Assembly (NCBI GenBank): GCA_038030265.1 | Contig: CM075939.1 | Location: forward strand, 25,339,253-25,403,252 | DNA: 64,000 nt | From: Corythucha ciliata | Lineage: Eukaryota; Arthropoda; Insecta; Hemiptera; Tingidae | Direction: 5' to 3' | Shown here: one piece after another, positions 25,063 to 44,369 of the stretch | How the letters are laid out: every line of letters begins with the position of its first letter | How positions within the stretch are numbered: position 1 is the first letter of the stretch | The notes under the pieces: generated by a model | Databases searched by the model: none | Told to the model about the DNA's origin: nothing | Seen by the model: only the letters and a program-made list of their open reading frames with translations | Position numbers and translations under genes: made by a program

Positions 25063-27309
25063 TAGCTTGTACACACGGAGACATTTATGTCATGCCATGA
25101 AATTTTCAATACGTTCGTGTGATGGTACTGTGAAAAAGTATAAAAACCATATGCTTTCATGAAAAAGCCAGGAAACCGCTGGAAAATTGTCAATAATTTT
25201 TCCCTTTACCATTTCCATTGTAGAAACTAAGCCCAGAAATACCACACCGACAAGGAACAAGACACCAGCTATTTAGCCATGAAACCGTTAATTATGTCCG
25301 AAAATATGAATTTTCCTGTTCACAATTTAGTAGTGGCCATCCTTTTCCCCCGGCAAGCTTTCATTCGATCAAGAAACAGAAAACGTTCCTGCTAGAATCA
25401 CGTTTATCCGCCAAAATACTTGCACTTGAAGCTCAGAAAGACTATTTTGACTAAACTGTGGAAGGTAACGACGTTGTGAGCGTTCAATGGCTCTTGAAAA
25501 TTAATTTTACCCAGGAAACCTAAAGCCCGACACTCACGTGCAGTTTTAACTGAACAGTTCAAACTGACAGTCTAAACTGAGCATTTCGTCTTAGTTAAGG
25601 TGAACTGCACAGTTAAACTGTACAGTTCTCAGTTCAATTGCTAATATCCGACGATTGTTTCCGCCGTTTCAACCATTCCTTGCACCACTGCCTGCGTCTT
25701 TTAGGTTGGTTACTCTTACTTTCCTGATGAATAACTGCACAAATTAAACCGAGAACGGCAAGGCGGTCCTGCTCTGGAATCCATTATGTTAACTGAAGAA
25801 TTGAACTGTACGTGTGTGGGGGACTGAACTGAACAGTCCAAACTGTCCGAAGTGGGGCCGGTTTAAAACCCCAGAAGCTAAGTCATGAGTCATGACTGTG
25901 TGACTGCGTCCATTTTCACCAAAAAGTCCGCTTGAAAACCTTACCATTCGGCTGCAAGAAACATGGCATTATGGCATTTGAAACTGAAAATTCAATCGCC
26001 CAATCAATTTGTATGGTAAATAGGTGTAGCTTCTGAATCTGGAAAATTTGCTTGTTTAGTCCCTTTTAATAGCCCCAAGCCCAAAAGGGGTGATTTAGAC
26101 CTACACCGTCACGAGAAAAGGGCAGTTTTAACTGAAACCCATCACAAATTATTAATATTATCAGTTTTTAAGCCATCATACTTGATAAATGTTATATTTT
26201 TAGGGTTTTGGTTAGTTAGCCAAAACCCTAAAAATATAACATTTACCATCACAAATTAATTTCGACTTGAAAAATGTTTGTAAGGTGGCGGAGGGGGGGG
26301 GAGCCTAAAATACTACTTACTATCACGAAATCCAGAAAGAAAAGTCTCGAAATCCTGCATGAACACTTGGAAATACCTCCCTGTAAATTATTATAAGGAG
26401 AAGAAGGGTGAGTGCCACGGATTTTTTGGGTTCCTCGTAGGTAATTTCTTAATTTTTCGTCCATGTTTTTAAATGATTTTCAGTAGAAATACCATTCAAC
26501 AATATCTTAAATTTTACCCTCTCCCCCTCACCACAATAATACTCTGAGGCCACGAAACTTGCCGCAAAATGATTTAGCTTCAGCAATCTACTATCAACCA
26601 CGGCAATGATTATTTTTCTCAGCAGAAACTTTTTCCTGGAACCTGTGAATTTTAACATTCATATCAGAATATTGTCTATTCCTCCCCAGCATCAACTCTT
26701 TCGGTTCGCAAATGGATTATTACCCGCGAAACTGACAACTCGGCGAAACTAGACTATGCTCTATATAGAATAATGTGATTATTTGACCAAACAAGTTGCA
26801 TTTTAGTCTCAGATTCGAACTTTTGGACGCTCCTTTTAGGAAAGCCTGGATCCGCGCCTGCCCGCCGCTACCCTCTCTTAACCAATAAATAGTCTAACGT
26901 AACCACTTCGAACAAAATCAAATAATTCAGGCAAGAATTGGTGAAGAGGGAAATTTTCAGGACATTTCTGTCTAGAAATATGTCACTGTTCAAATCTTCT
27001 AAAATGTCATGACTGATATGTTTACTTGTTGCATCTTACGTGTTGTCATGGAAGCGACGTGTTGAAGTGCTCCTCAATTTAATGATTCAAGAGAGGGGAC
27101 AATTAAAATACTTCAAAGATGTGCGAAAGATTCCTTACTGAGCAACTCCATTGACTTCAGAATGGGGATAACAAAAAAGAAATAATTTATTTATTTGAAC
27201 TAACCACAACAACGAACAAACCTAAAACTTCAAATTTAATTTTTTTAGACGTTTTGAACCCCAGCTTCAGTAGATGTCATGACATAAATGTCTCCGTGTG
27301 TACAAGCTT
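25063..27309. mobile_element. 2.25 kb TIR element with TTA target duplication
   Basis: The left end TAGCTTGTACACACGGAGAC and following ATTTATGTCATG match the complement of the right end (about 27276-27309) over some 35 bp. TTA lies at 25060-25062 and 27310-27312. The interior has no convincing transposase but contains inverted structures, including repeated AACTGAACAGTTC motifs (25522-25830) and a short perfect palindrome (26190-26243). Its right TTA is shared with the next element. Confidence 0.65.
26190..26243. repeat. Short perfect palindrome
   Basis: ATGTTATATTTTTAGGGTTTTGG, an 8-base spacer, then its reverse complement. It would form a 23 bp stem. It lies inside the 2.25 kb TIR element. 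Confidence 0.8.
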
Positions 27310-27312
27310 TTA

Positions 27313-27452
27313 AGCCCGTTCACACGATGCAATGTTTGAAGCTTAATTGCATGCTGGATTTTTAAAAACATCCGGTCACTACCAAGGAACATATGTTTTT
27401 AAAAAACCAGCATGCAATATAACTTCAAACATTGCATCGTGTGAACAGGGCT
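27313..27452. mobile_element. Hairpin MITE, arm AGCCCGTTCACACGATGC, TTA target duplication
   Basis: The arms AGCCCGTTCACACGATGC and GCATCGTGTGAACAGGGCT plus inner AATGTTTGAAG make a 140 bp hairpin, with TTA at 27310-27312 and 27453-27455. It begins immediately after the previous element's target-site copy. Confidence 0.85.
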
Positions 27453-27455
27453 TTA

Positions 27456-28570
27456 CAAACAGGATTATTATAGTCGTTTGGTACTGAAGATCCACTAAGT
27501 AGCACTGTACATATTCTTGTATATGTTTAAAGAATTTCTACTACAGACCCCTTAACAAAACCATAGGGGGGAGGGGGATTCTTATAATACTGCCCAACCG
27601 TCTGTCTACGTTCATTTCGGGGTAATGAACTTCTGATTCACTGATCCATCACCATCTCGTCAAAACCGATTGGTAATTCCTCGGCAATAACCACTTTTAG
27701 CAACTGGAAGTGTGATCTCCCCTCTCGACGGTTTCGTTGGTCGTCGTTACAATCCCAACAAAAACGAACTTGTCGTATCATCACCCTATTCTACGTCCCT
27801 TGAGAAGTGACAAACATTTGCTGATCTTATCCTACAGAGCTTGCCATCCTTCAGCAAAATCTTGTAATGTAATAATTCTAGAACAAAAACTCTAGAAGCT
27901 CTTGTTCTTCGCCATAAACGAGGAATTGAAATATGAAGTGGATGAGTCACTGTGGTTACTCATTGTTTAAGAAAATGCTGATATTATTTCAATATCTTAT
28001 GTGTCATGGCATGACGCCTGATTCACCAAATAAACATTTTACAAAGCAAAAGCGTCGTGTCTTCGAAGTTCACGTCTAAATTGACTATTTTTTGGAAATC
28101 GACTCTCCCTCTTGTTGAGAACCCATGGCCACACCAGTTATACGGCCTACAGGCCGTAAAGTTGACTAGGATAGTAGGATGCAGATAAGACGAACAACAA
28201 TCGCGTAAACAAAGCAGGGAGGGTCTCCCTGTTTTCACATTTTTTTCATTCAGATTGAAGTGTTTAATTGTTAAAATTGTGGTTGATGACAGACCTCAGG
28301 ATTCAGGAGATTCCCACGAATTTAACAGGTAGCGGTTGGACAGTAGTCAGGACAAGCAGTCCCTATCAAAGAACATTTCTATGGCGATAGATGAAAACTG
28401 TTGGAAGACGCTAAAAAAGTAGTGGAAAAAACTATATTTTCTCAAGCGCGAACCAATCTCCGAGGCACGGCATTCTTACACATTCGAGCTTATTTAAATC
28501 CAAAGAGGCGTTGCCCTGTAACCTACACACATACGACCTAAACAGACAAACAAACAGTTCATAAAAGTAA
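27456..28570. other. Gene-free stretch
   Basis: No gene, array or clear inverted repeat recognised. Short frames only. Confidence 0.4.
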
Positions 28571-28576
28571 ACTTAC

Positions 28577-29222
28577 CAGACGTTTAGCCCAAAGGGAAAA
28601 TATTCGGTCGAGCCGGTTAAAGCTATGAAATCCAGGGCCACGGAGAACTAGTGAAAAGTAACCGCGGAGAGAAATTTAACGTAATTATTGTTCTTTAGAC
28701 GAAATAACTGACCAACCGGACTGTCGCACTCGATCTTTAGTGAACGAAATAAATAACCCGCTCCGGATGGCGGCTGCGGCTACACTCACAAGTACACTGA
28801 CCCCTAGTTGGCTTGAAACTGAAATGAAATGACAGAGAAAGAGAACGACAAGGAAAGACGATGTTTAACTAAAAAAGTGGGGCTTGTTTTCAACTAATAG
28901 GTTCAGGAAAAGGTGTCATTCAATTGGAAATGAAGTGATTTTAACGTATTTTCTGTGGAGAGAGACTAAAAAGTCATAAAATACAGGAAAAAAAGTAATT
29001 TATTTAAAAGAGTGTAAGAGTCACGTTGGCAAAGCTGAGAAAGGTTGCACCGCACCCACGCGAGCGTCCTTAGCGTTTCTATCTACAGAAAAATTTGATG
29101 CGGGGCCCACTGGGGAAAGATTTGTGCCGTAAGTCAAAGGTGTAAACTGAACAACGAAGGTGACGGGGTATTTGCTTGAAAACGCCCTGTTTACCGATTT
29201 TCGACCTTTGATCTCTTGAACG
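28577..29222. promoter_or_regulatory. Inferred divergent promoter region between Ral 5' exon and SMARCD
   Basis: A minus-strand donor at about 28576 suggests a Ral non-coding first exon just above it, while SMARCD translation starts rightward at 29223. The intervening 650 bp would serve both genes. It is less AT-rich than its surroundings in places, but I see no definite core-promoter motif. Inference only. Confidence 0.3.
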
Positions 29223-37435
<8,213 letters not shown>

Positions 37436-37503
37436 ATGAGTTATTTGTCTCTTTCTTTTTATACGTTATTTTTTTTTTTTTTTTTTTTGCGTGTATTTTA
37501 ATT

Positions 37504-37509
37504 AATAAA
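37504..37509 (+). terminator. Polyadenylation signal AATAAA of SMARCD
   Basis: AATAAA about 70 bp after the SMARCD stop, and only about 40 bp from the stop codon of the convergent ANKZF1-like gene, so the two transcripts probably overlap at their 3' ends. Confidence 0.5.
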
Positions 37510-37550
37510 TAACTTCACTTCCAAATAGCTCGTTAGACTGACGCCTAGCG

Positions 37551-40322
37551 TCAGACTTGTTTGCTCTTGATGCGATGCGCTTTCAGGCAATCCATGCTGC
37601 AAAATCTGGGGGAGAAACAATATTAATTCCCTCTCAATGTTTCTCTAACAAGGAAACACCTACCTGTTGTTATCGTATTCAAAGGGAACTTTTCCCGTTA
37701 TATCTTGAGCGCAGTTGAAGCATCTAATTAAAACGACATTTCTGTCCGAAGAAGCTAAAATCCGTCTTTCGGCCGCGAGTGCTCGCTTTGAAGTGGGGGG
37801 GAGAGATAAGCCTTACACTGCGTGAAAAAAACAATAATTTAAAACGGTACCTTTTCTCGATCCGATAAATGAAGAAATCGCTGTTTTTCGTCTTCCTCGG
37901 CTTTCTCTTTCTCCTTTTCCAGTTTCTTTTCTTTATCTTTGAGGCGCTTCGCTTTTTTCGCCGCTTTACGTTTCTCTAAAAGTTCATTTTCAAGGGATTC
38001 CGTCAGCGGACCAGGAATGTGCGACTGTGGAACAAAAAATTGGCGTGTACGTTGGCTCCCTTTCGACATTAATTTTTGAAACCTTGGAATAATCGAATAG
38101 GTCAGGGTAATCGCCCATGAAACGTCTAAAAGATGTTCGTGTTTCTTTATCTAAGGAGTGATCGTACGGGGTGAGCGCCTTTTTGTCTTTGGCACAAGGA
38201 TCGGCTCCAAACAGCATCAGCAACCTACGGGCATGGTGAAAATGAATCGGTTCTACGTTGGACTTTCTTCGATTTACCTGAGAGTATCGATTTTTCCTTC
38301 GGCGGCCATATTATGCAAAACTGTTTCTCCTGAAATATTTCTTTGATTCAGTACGTATCCAACTTCGTCCGTTGTCAAAGTCCGTTTCCCTTCCTCAAGG
38401 GTCGATTCAAGACGCTCGTTTTCACCCGTGACACATGCACTGTGTACGGAATTCCAAAACGTCTTAACTTCCTCCCTTAACGATTCTACAGAACGGTGAT
38501 GTTGAAGATGAGACGCATTGGCGGGCACAGGAGTTTACCTTGTGGTGGCTGTCCTTTCGGAGCTTTTTTCTTCTTCGGCTTCTTTTTTGTGCCGCACACT
38601 CGATCCTTGACACTCTGAGGCACGGTATCCTCGAACTCTTTGAGACTGCTAAACGATACTTCCTCCATTCCCTCTTCCATGAGAATCGTCATGTCTGGAA
38701 TATGAAACGTAATCAGAAAGTGAAAAGAAATCCATCGAATACTCACAATGCTTCCATTTAATGTCTGCGTTAAAATTAGGCCATTTAGCACTCGGAATAC
38801 GTTAATGTGACGCGACTAAGCGATACCTTTCATTAGTCAAAATATGTTTGAACGCTGATGAAATTACCTCCTTCGGATCCTGACGTCGATATAGCGGCCA
38901 AGTGTTGAACAATGTCGGGTAATTCACGGACTGGGCTCGGCCTTTCCTTGCCGCGATCGATCTGCGACTTTTTGGGAGATCCAGCCACTCCGCTACCTGC
39001 AGAAATCAATATCATTAGTTCGTGTTAACGGGTCTCCTCTGAAATTCTTCTCGCCATCTAATTCGTTGTTTTTCCTAGTCCAACGTTTTCCTTCGGTTTC
39101 CTCTTTCGCAGGCCTTGGAGGAGAGAAAATTGTTTTGAACACTTCGTCCGAGTCTGGAGGGGAAAAAATCGGAATTTAAAAATTTTTCGCTAGCGAATTT
39201 CAAATAATGATTTTTGTACCGTAAACGTAGGCCATGGAAAGTAGTGAGTGGACACGCTTAACTTCATTAAAAGTCGGGCGTCTCGAAGGAAACGGTAGTC
39301 CACGAAGACGAGGATCGGTTTTAATGAAAGGGGCGTTAGAGCCCGAGAATAAAATGGACGAGTTACGGCCGATGGCTTTATAAAATATGAGGTCGCATTT
39401 AACCAAATCTGGGCCCCAGGATTTCATTAGCTCTTGAATATGCTTTTCAAAAATGAGGCATCTCGTCAGAAAAAATGTCGTAAAAACACTTGGAATTACA
39501 AGGATTGACGTACTTGAGTGAACATTTGTTCATTATAGCGACGCAAGGAAGCTCCGGCGGACTTCGCGTGACTCCCCTTATTGTCTTTAGAGCTTTGCGA
39601 CCCTCCCTGCTTGGCTCGAACTGTGTACGAATGGAATGTTTTGTGAAGAACCGGCTCGCTTCCACGAAAAAGTGCCGCGGCGAAATGACCGCCACCGATC
39701 ATGACGATGAGCCAGCTTGTCTTTGTCGGAAGTTTCGTGAAAAGATCTATGAGGTGCTCGTCGGAAGCAGCCTCTTCCTTCGGGTTGGAGGGGGGCGGAG
39801 ACACTTTTAATACCTCAAATAGAATTACTTTCATCGTGGAATTCGCTCTTACTTTTTTATTGAGCAAAAGACAACGATGAACCGATATAACTTGGCCCTT
39901 GGCATTATTGAAAAGTACTCGAGATCTTCTTGAAATTAAATGCTTTATCCTCTCGTCGTCCTGGGCTGAACCATCAAGCTCATTCCCGTCAGTATCGAGG
40001 TCGTCCTCGCTTTCTGAACCAGAAATACTCGAAATATCGTCGTCTTTTTTTATGATGTTTCAGAAAACAAATCAAATTAGCCCTAAACACAACTCTCAAC
40101 CTAAAACATCTACCAAACCTCCAGCGATTTGCGAAAATCTTTCTTCCGACACTGTTTTCTTTTGAGTGAGAATCTGTTTGAGGTTATAGCGATGCCAGTC
40201 TAGTTTATAGTGTGCTCTTTGAGACTCTTTGTCCAAAAATCCTGACTTGCAGTATGAACAGAAGAGAGTGTTGGACACGCAGAGATCTTCGAGAGCCGCA
40301 GCCGCTAACCCTTCCGCAGTGG
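37551..40322 (-). CDS. ANKZF1: ANKZF1/Vms1-like peptidyl-tRNA hydrolase (ribosome quality control), first exon not found
   Basis: Homologue of ANKZF1/Vms1, which releases stalled chains from 60S-bound tRNA and partners p97. Exons in gene order: 40119-40322, 39514-40043, 39220-39442, 39030-39153, 38868-38992, 38539-38694, 38278-38485, 38083-38224, 37851-38024, 37664-37785, 37551-37605. All phases join, about 687 residues without the missing start exon. Features in order: C2H2 finger (CSYC, then HYKLDWHRYNLK); acidic linker; VLRF1 domain with GGGHFAAALFRG, the YTVRAKQGGSQ motif holding the presumed catalytic Gln, AGASLRRYNEQ, SWGPDLVKCDLIFYKA and RRPTFNEV; a basic KKKPKKKKAPKG stretch; ankyrin repeats (GETVLHNMA, LLMLFGADPCAKD, LTPYDHS); a Lys/Glu coiled coil; a p97-binding VIM motif (REKRALAAERR, fits RX5AAX2R); and a C-terminal CFNC...FCSMDC zinc site. 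The first exon, carrying the ATG, should lie above 40322. I could not identify it. Confidence 0.93.
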
Positions 40323-41190
40323 CTAAAACAAAAGAATGAAGTCGTGTAGTCAGATCTGCCCATAAGACGCGGGGTGCGCCATTGAAATAGGGAGGTGGGA
40401 TTAAAATAAATATATAAGGGTTTCTCTCGGCATGAAAGAGTCCCCCTTGCCATCACACCTTTCAGAGGGGTGAGTTTGAGTCACTCGCACTGACGATCGC
40501 TTGTAGGCTCAAGTGTGGCGTAGAGCCCCTCTCATCAGCTACGAGCCCCCTCTTTTTCCGACACACACAGAACCAGATTTCGTGGTTTCAGCTAATTCAA
40601 TAACCATATCTTGCATTTTGGCGCCTTATAAAAAGCAATTAGCCGGTTTGGCCAATAAAACCAAGATTTTCGGATCGGGCACGACAGATACCAATTTTTA
40701 CGGGATAGGCCCCATAAAAACGCCAACTTCAGCACATTCAAAACCAATTACCGGGATTGGTTCACCCGAAAAAACAAATTCGCAGGTTTGGGCCTCTCGA
40801 AGAACCAATTTGAAGGGTTTTATTCCTTCAAAAAAATGCAATTTCAGTTGGCTCATTCAAACCCTACTACGTGGTACTGCCTCGCAAACTTCAAAATTTC
40901 GCTGGATTGGCTGATTAAAAACCGCCGGGCTATGGCTCGTGTACAAAAGCAATTTCGTGGGTTTCACTGCCTCAAAAATCAAATTTCGCTCTGTTGAACC
41001 ATTCAAAAAGCAACTTCGGGGGATGGGGATGGGGCTCATGTTAAAGAGCTATTTCAATGGTTGGCTTCGTTTGAAAATTTCGCAGAGCTGACCCATTAAA
41101 AAGCAATTTTTCGAGACTCTCTAGCCCCCAAAAATAAATTTCGTGGGATTGATATTGTTAGTGTGATCGCTTAGACTACGAAGGTTAGTA
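40323..41190. repeat. Upstream flank of ANKZF1-like gene with family A array
   Basis: The missing first exon of the ANKZF1-like gene may be here. From about 40600 to 41140 the sequence is a degenerate family A array in inverted orientation ('ttcaaaaaccaatttcgcgggtttggc' themes). Confidence 0.55.
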
Positions 41191-41195
41191 GGTAG

Positions 41196-41354
41196 TGCAT
41201 GCATGAAACTGTAGCCGTAGGAGCCTACGTTGTCTGTCTTCCTTCGTTGGGGTGCGTTAGAAACGAACCGGTTTCGGCTGCTCGCCATCTTCAGCGCCTC
41301 AACGAGGAAAGACAGACAACGTAGGCTCCTGCGGGTACAGTTTCATGCATGCAT
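41196..41354. repeat. Palindrome enclosing a hammerhead-like/Penelope-like motif
   Basis: Outer arms TGCATGCATGAAACTGTA and TACAGTTTCATGCATGCA, with inner arms AGGAGCCTACGTTGTCTGTC and complement. The centre, on the minus strand, reads GCGCTGAAGATGGCGAGC, then AGCCGAAACCGGTTCGT, the same motif as 5580-5632. Here GGC and GCC can pair as a small stem between CTGAAGAT and GAAAC. Confidence 0.6.
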
Positions 41355-41359
41355 TAATT

Positions 41360-41760
41360 TTGGTGGGTTTGGAACTTTCAAAGCCCAAATATTCCACGGA
41401 TTTGACACTCACACAACCCGATTTCCACTATTTACATAACCTAATTTCGCATTTTTGCGCCTTACAAAAAGCATTTTCGCTGTTCTGGCTCATTCAAAAC
41501 CAATTTAGCGGGGATGTCCCCGGAAAAATTGGGTTTTGACGGGCCAAATCCGCGAAATTTGGATTCTGAATGAGCAACACCCCCAACCACCGGCATTCCT
41601 TTTTTGAAGGACCTAAACCCGAGAAATTGTTTTTTTGTATGAGTCAACTCAGCGGAATTGCCCATTTCTGTGAGCTAGCCCCACAAAATTTGGTTCGGTG
41701 GGAGTGCCAGTAATCCGCAAAATTTGTGGGCCAAAACCCACGAAATTGACTATAAACCAC
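41360..41760. repeat. Family A degenerate array, continued
   Basis: More units of the 'gaaatttggttctgaatgagc' theme, changing orientation near 41520. Non-coding. Confidence 0.55.
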
Positions 41761-41938
41761 CCGTTCTATTCACCTGCTGGTTTCCGGAAAATTAAAGTAA
41801 ATGGCAGAACTGTAAAGACTGATATCCTTATTTTCGTTGGTAAAATAGGAAGTTTTCCATAATCCCAGTTTGGGTATTGGGTTGCAGTCCTGGGCAGTAA
41901 CAGTGTTACTTCGTTACTAACGGTGTTACTTTTTCGAT

Positions 41939-42542
41939 AATAGGGAGTTATTGCATAACCGTCTGACGGTTAACGTTAACGGTTACTTGACGTAATGATA
42001 AACGTAAAATTCAAATTTCGAGTTTCAGTGTTAATCACAAACGTTTAAAGACCAAATGAGGAGGTGTTTCATTGAATCATTTGAAGCAATTAAGTGCATC
42101 TATGCCCTACCATGTGTTCATATTTTAGCGCAATTATTATTTGCAATAGGGAGTTATTGCATAGCCATCTGACGCTTAACGTTTACGGTTATGTGACGTC
42201 ACCATAAGCCTAGCCGTTTGTATTGGTGGAAAAAGAGTTATTGCAAATAATAGTTGCGCTAAAATATGGACACATGGTAGGGCGTAGATGCACTTAATTG
42301 CTTCAAATGAATTAATAAAACACCTCCTCATACTGGTCTTTAAACGTTTGTCATTAACACTTAAACTCGAAATTTGAATTTTACGCTTATCATGACGTCA
42401 CATAACCGTAAACGTTAACCGTCAGACGGTTATGCAATAACTCCCTAATAACTCTTTTTCCACCGACACAAACGGCTACGCTTGTGGTGACGTCACATAA
42501 CCGTAAACGTTAAGCGTCAGCGGCTATGCAATAACTCCCTAA
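41939..42542. mobile_element. Composite foldback element with TAGGGAGTTATTGCAT ends and CRE-like sites
   Basis: The ends TAGGGAGTTATTGCATA and TATGCAATAACTCCCTA are inverted. Internal copies of the same ends at about 42147 and 42430-42450 show that one copy is nested in, or overlaps, another. The arms carry three TGACGTCA octamers (about 42196, 42393 and 42491). Flanking sequence carries short GTAAC/GTTAC repeats. Confidence 0.75.
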
Positions 42543-42659
42543 TATATCAACTTTTTCGTTACTGTTGAAAACAGGAACAGTAACAGTTGGTAACTTCCGT
42601 TGATTTTTAATGTGTTACCGCTACTTCCACTACACCCAATTAACTTTTATCAAGACTGA

Positions 42660-42797
42660 GGGCCGTATTCAGAAACCAACCTTAACCTTTACATCTCCTT
42701 TAAGCGCTTTAAAACAGATGACTCATTTTTATAAACCATCGCATTTTTCAACTCCTTTAGTTAAGGCTTTGTAAAGGAGGGTTTCTGAATACGGCCC
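42660..42797. mobile_element. Hairpin MITE, arm GGGCCGTATTCAGAAACC, TGA target duplication
   Basis: GGGCCGTATTCAGAAACC and GGTTTCTGAATACGGCCC are perfect inverted ends. TGA flanks both sides (42657-42659 and 42798-42800). Length 138 bp. Confidence 0.85.
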
Positions 42798-42799
42798 TG

Positions 42800-43440
42800 A
42801 GTTCTTATGTCTGTTGTGTGCGTCGTGGGCTACTGGGCATGGGGTGGGGGTGGGGTCGTAATTGAAATGCGGAAAGTGAACCCAGGAACGCGTCACTTTC
42901 AGACGAGATTTTTGAATTTTTTATAGCGATTTTCATTCGACACACTAAATAAGTGTAGTGCCGCGTCCTCTCCATAAACATATGTTTCGATTCGGAGAGG
43001 ACGGGTGGAAAACTTACACCACACGAGTGTATTGCATTGAATGGAAAACGCTATTAGGACAATCTACAATATGAATTTATTTATTACGATTATTTTTTTT
43101 ATTGCGACAAGTACAGTGATAAACACATACAAAATACATACATTATAATCCCGCAGTTTTTCTACTACTCCCCCTCCCATCAACAACTTACAGTAACTTC
43201 CGTTAGTTTATACGGAAGTAACGCAATAACGAGTAGGTAACAACGTTACTTTTTAGAGTAACGGAAGTAACCACTTTATTTTTTTACGGTGACGGAAGTA
43301 ACTACGTTACTTTTTATGGTAAGTATAGCCCGTCAAGTTAAACGTGGACCTCACCCTCCTGTGTTCAGCCCCTCTAGCAATTTTTCCTTACTACCTCAAT
43401 GTAACTTCGGCTTGATAATAACACTTTTCTTTGGTAAACA
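42800..43440. other. Gene-free stretch with AACGGAAGTAAC repeats
   Basis: Scattered short direct and inverted copies of (A)ACGGAAGTAAC / GTTACTTTTTA between 43190 and 43325, with related copies near 41900-41935, 42555-42610 and 43905-43940. No gene. Confidence 0.45.
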
Positions 43441-43800
43441 GTGGGCAAAGTCATATGGAAAACCAAGTCCTCAGACTCGAGGAAAAAAATGTTTTTTATT
43501 TTGGGTTGGGATTTTTGCTCCCGTTAAGAATAAAAAAGGAGAAAAGCCGCCAAATACAAAAATTATTATATTTATTTTCGGTTTGAAGTTGTAGCGTGAT
43601 ATCTATCTTGATACCATATGTTTTTTTCAACACTCAACTTTTGTATAATTTTTGAATTTAGCGGGTAATCTACTTTCATAGTAGAGCAGCGCAACGTATC
43701 GGGAGCAAAAATCCCAACCCACGAACCGCTTCATTTTTTTAACATACAAATAAGACAAAGTTTAATAACTTGGTTTTCCATATGACTTTGACAGTGGGAC
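43441..43800. repeat. Foldback repeat, about 360 bp
   Basis: The outer arm CAAAGTCATATGGAAAACCA pairs with TGGTTTTCCATATGACTTTG (about 43770-43790). The inner arm GGTTGGGATTTTTGCTCCCG pairs with CGGGAGCAAAAATCCCAACC (about 43700-43722). The loop is AT-rich. Confidence 0.75.
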
Positions 43801-44369
43801 AACCAATTCTGTAAGGAAAGTAGAGGGAAGAGAAGTTGAAACTAATCGAATGACAGTGCGCTGGCCGCGGGTTCATGTTCCTCTTGACGGACTATTGTTA
43901 CGTTACTTTTTAAGGAAAGTAACTGCATTACTTTTTGCCCGGGTGCTCACTGGGTCCACAAAAAATTCGACACAGTCGGACTTCACGCCATAAAACTCCT
44001 TGCGAATAGTCAGTCAAGCCACTTCATAGCGCGAGCCAGCTAAAGCCTGTCCACTTACTGATGGACTCTCGAACGTGTTGCTTCACTTCGATAGTTCGAT
44101 TTGTTCACTCCCACCCAAAATATTTAAAGAAATCAACAAAAAACTTTTACTATGGGCACCATGGTTACGTATAGACGCTACACAGTGATAATCATTTCTT
44201 CTAAAATAATTCCCGGTGCTTTATTTTTAGAAGAAGGGGCAAAGGGGAAGCTCATTTCACTAAATTCGAGGGCTGGCGAGAGTCCATCCTTAAGTGGACA
44301 GACATTAGCACGAACGAGTATTGCTGTAACCGTCAGGTGATGGGGGGGGGGGAGTCAATCAGTTCGTAA

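Larger units (their letters stand above)
17745..28576 (-). other. Inferred long 5' UTR intron of Ral
   Basis: The minus strand has a 3' acceptor just before the Ral ATG (about 17745) and a good 5' donor (CTG then GTAAGTTT) at about 28576. No other gene lies between them. I infer, without proof, a non-coding first exon of Ral just above 28577 and an intron of about 11 kb made mostly of foldback elements. Confidence 0.35.

Noticed and set aside
38695..38867. A possible extra ANKZF1 exon near 38750-38790 on the minus strand
   Set aside because: It cannot be joined in frame, whereas splicing 38868 directly to 38694 keeps phase and sequence sense.
39827..39870. A GTAAG...AG pair inside the VLRF1 exon that would make a 39 bp intron
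   Set aside because: Reading straight through keeps the frame and matches the phases at both ends of the 530 bp exon.
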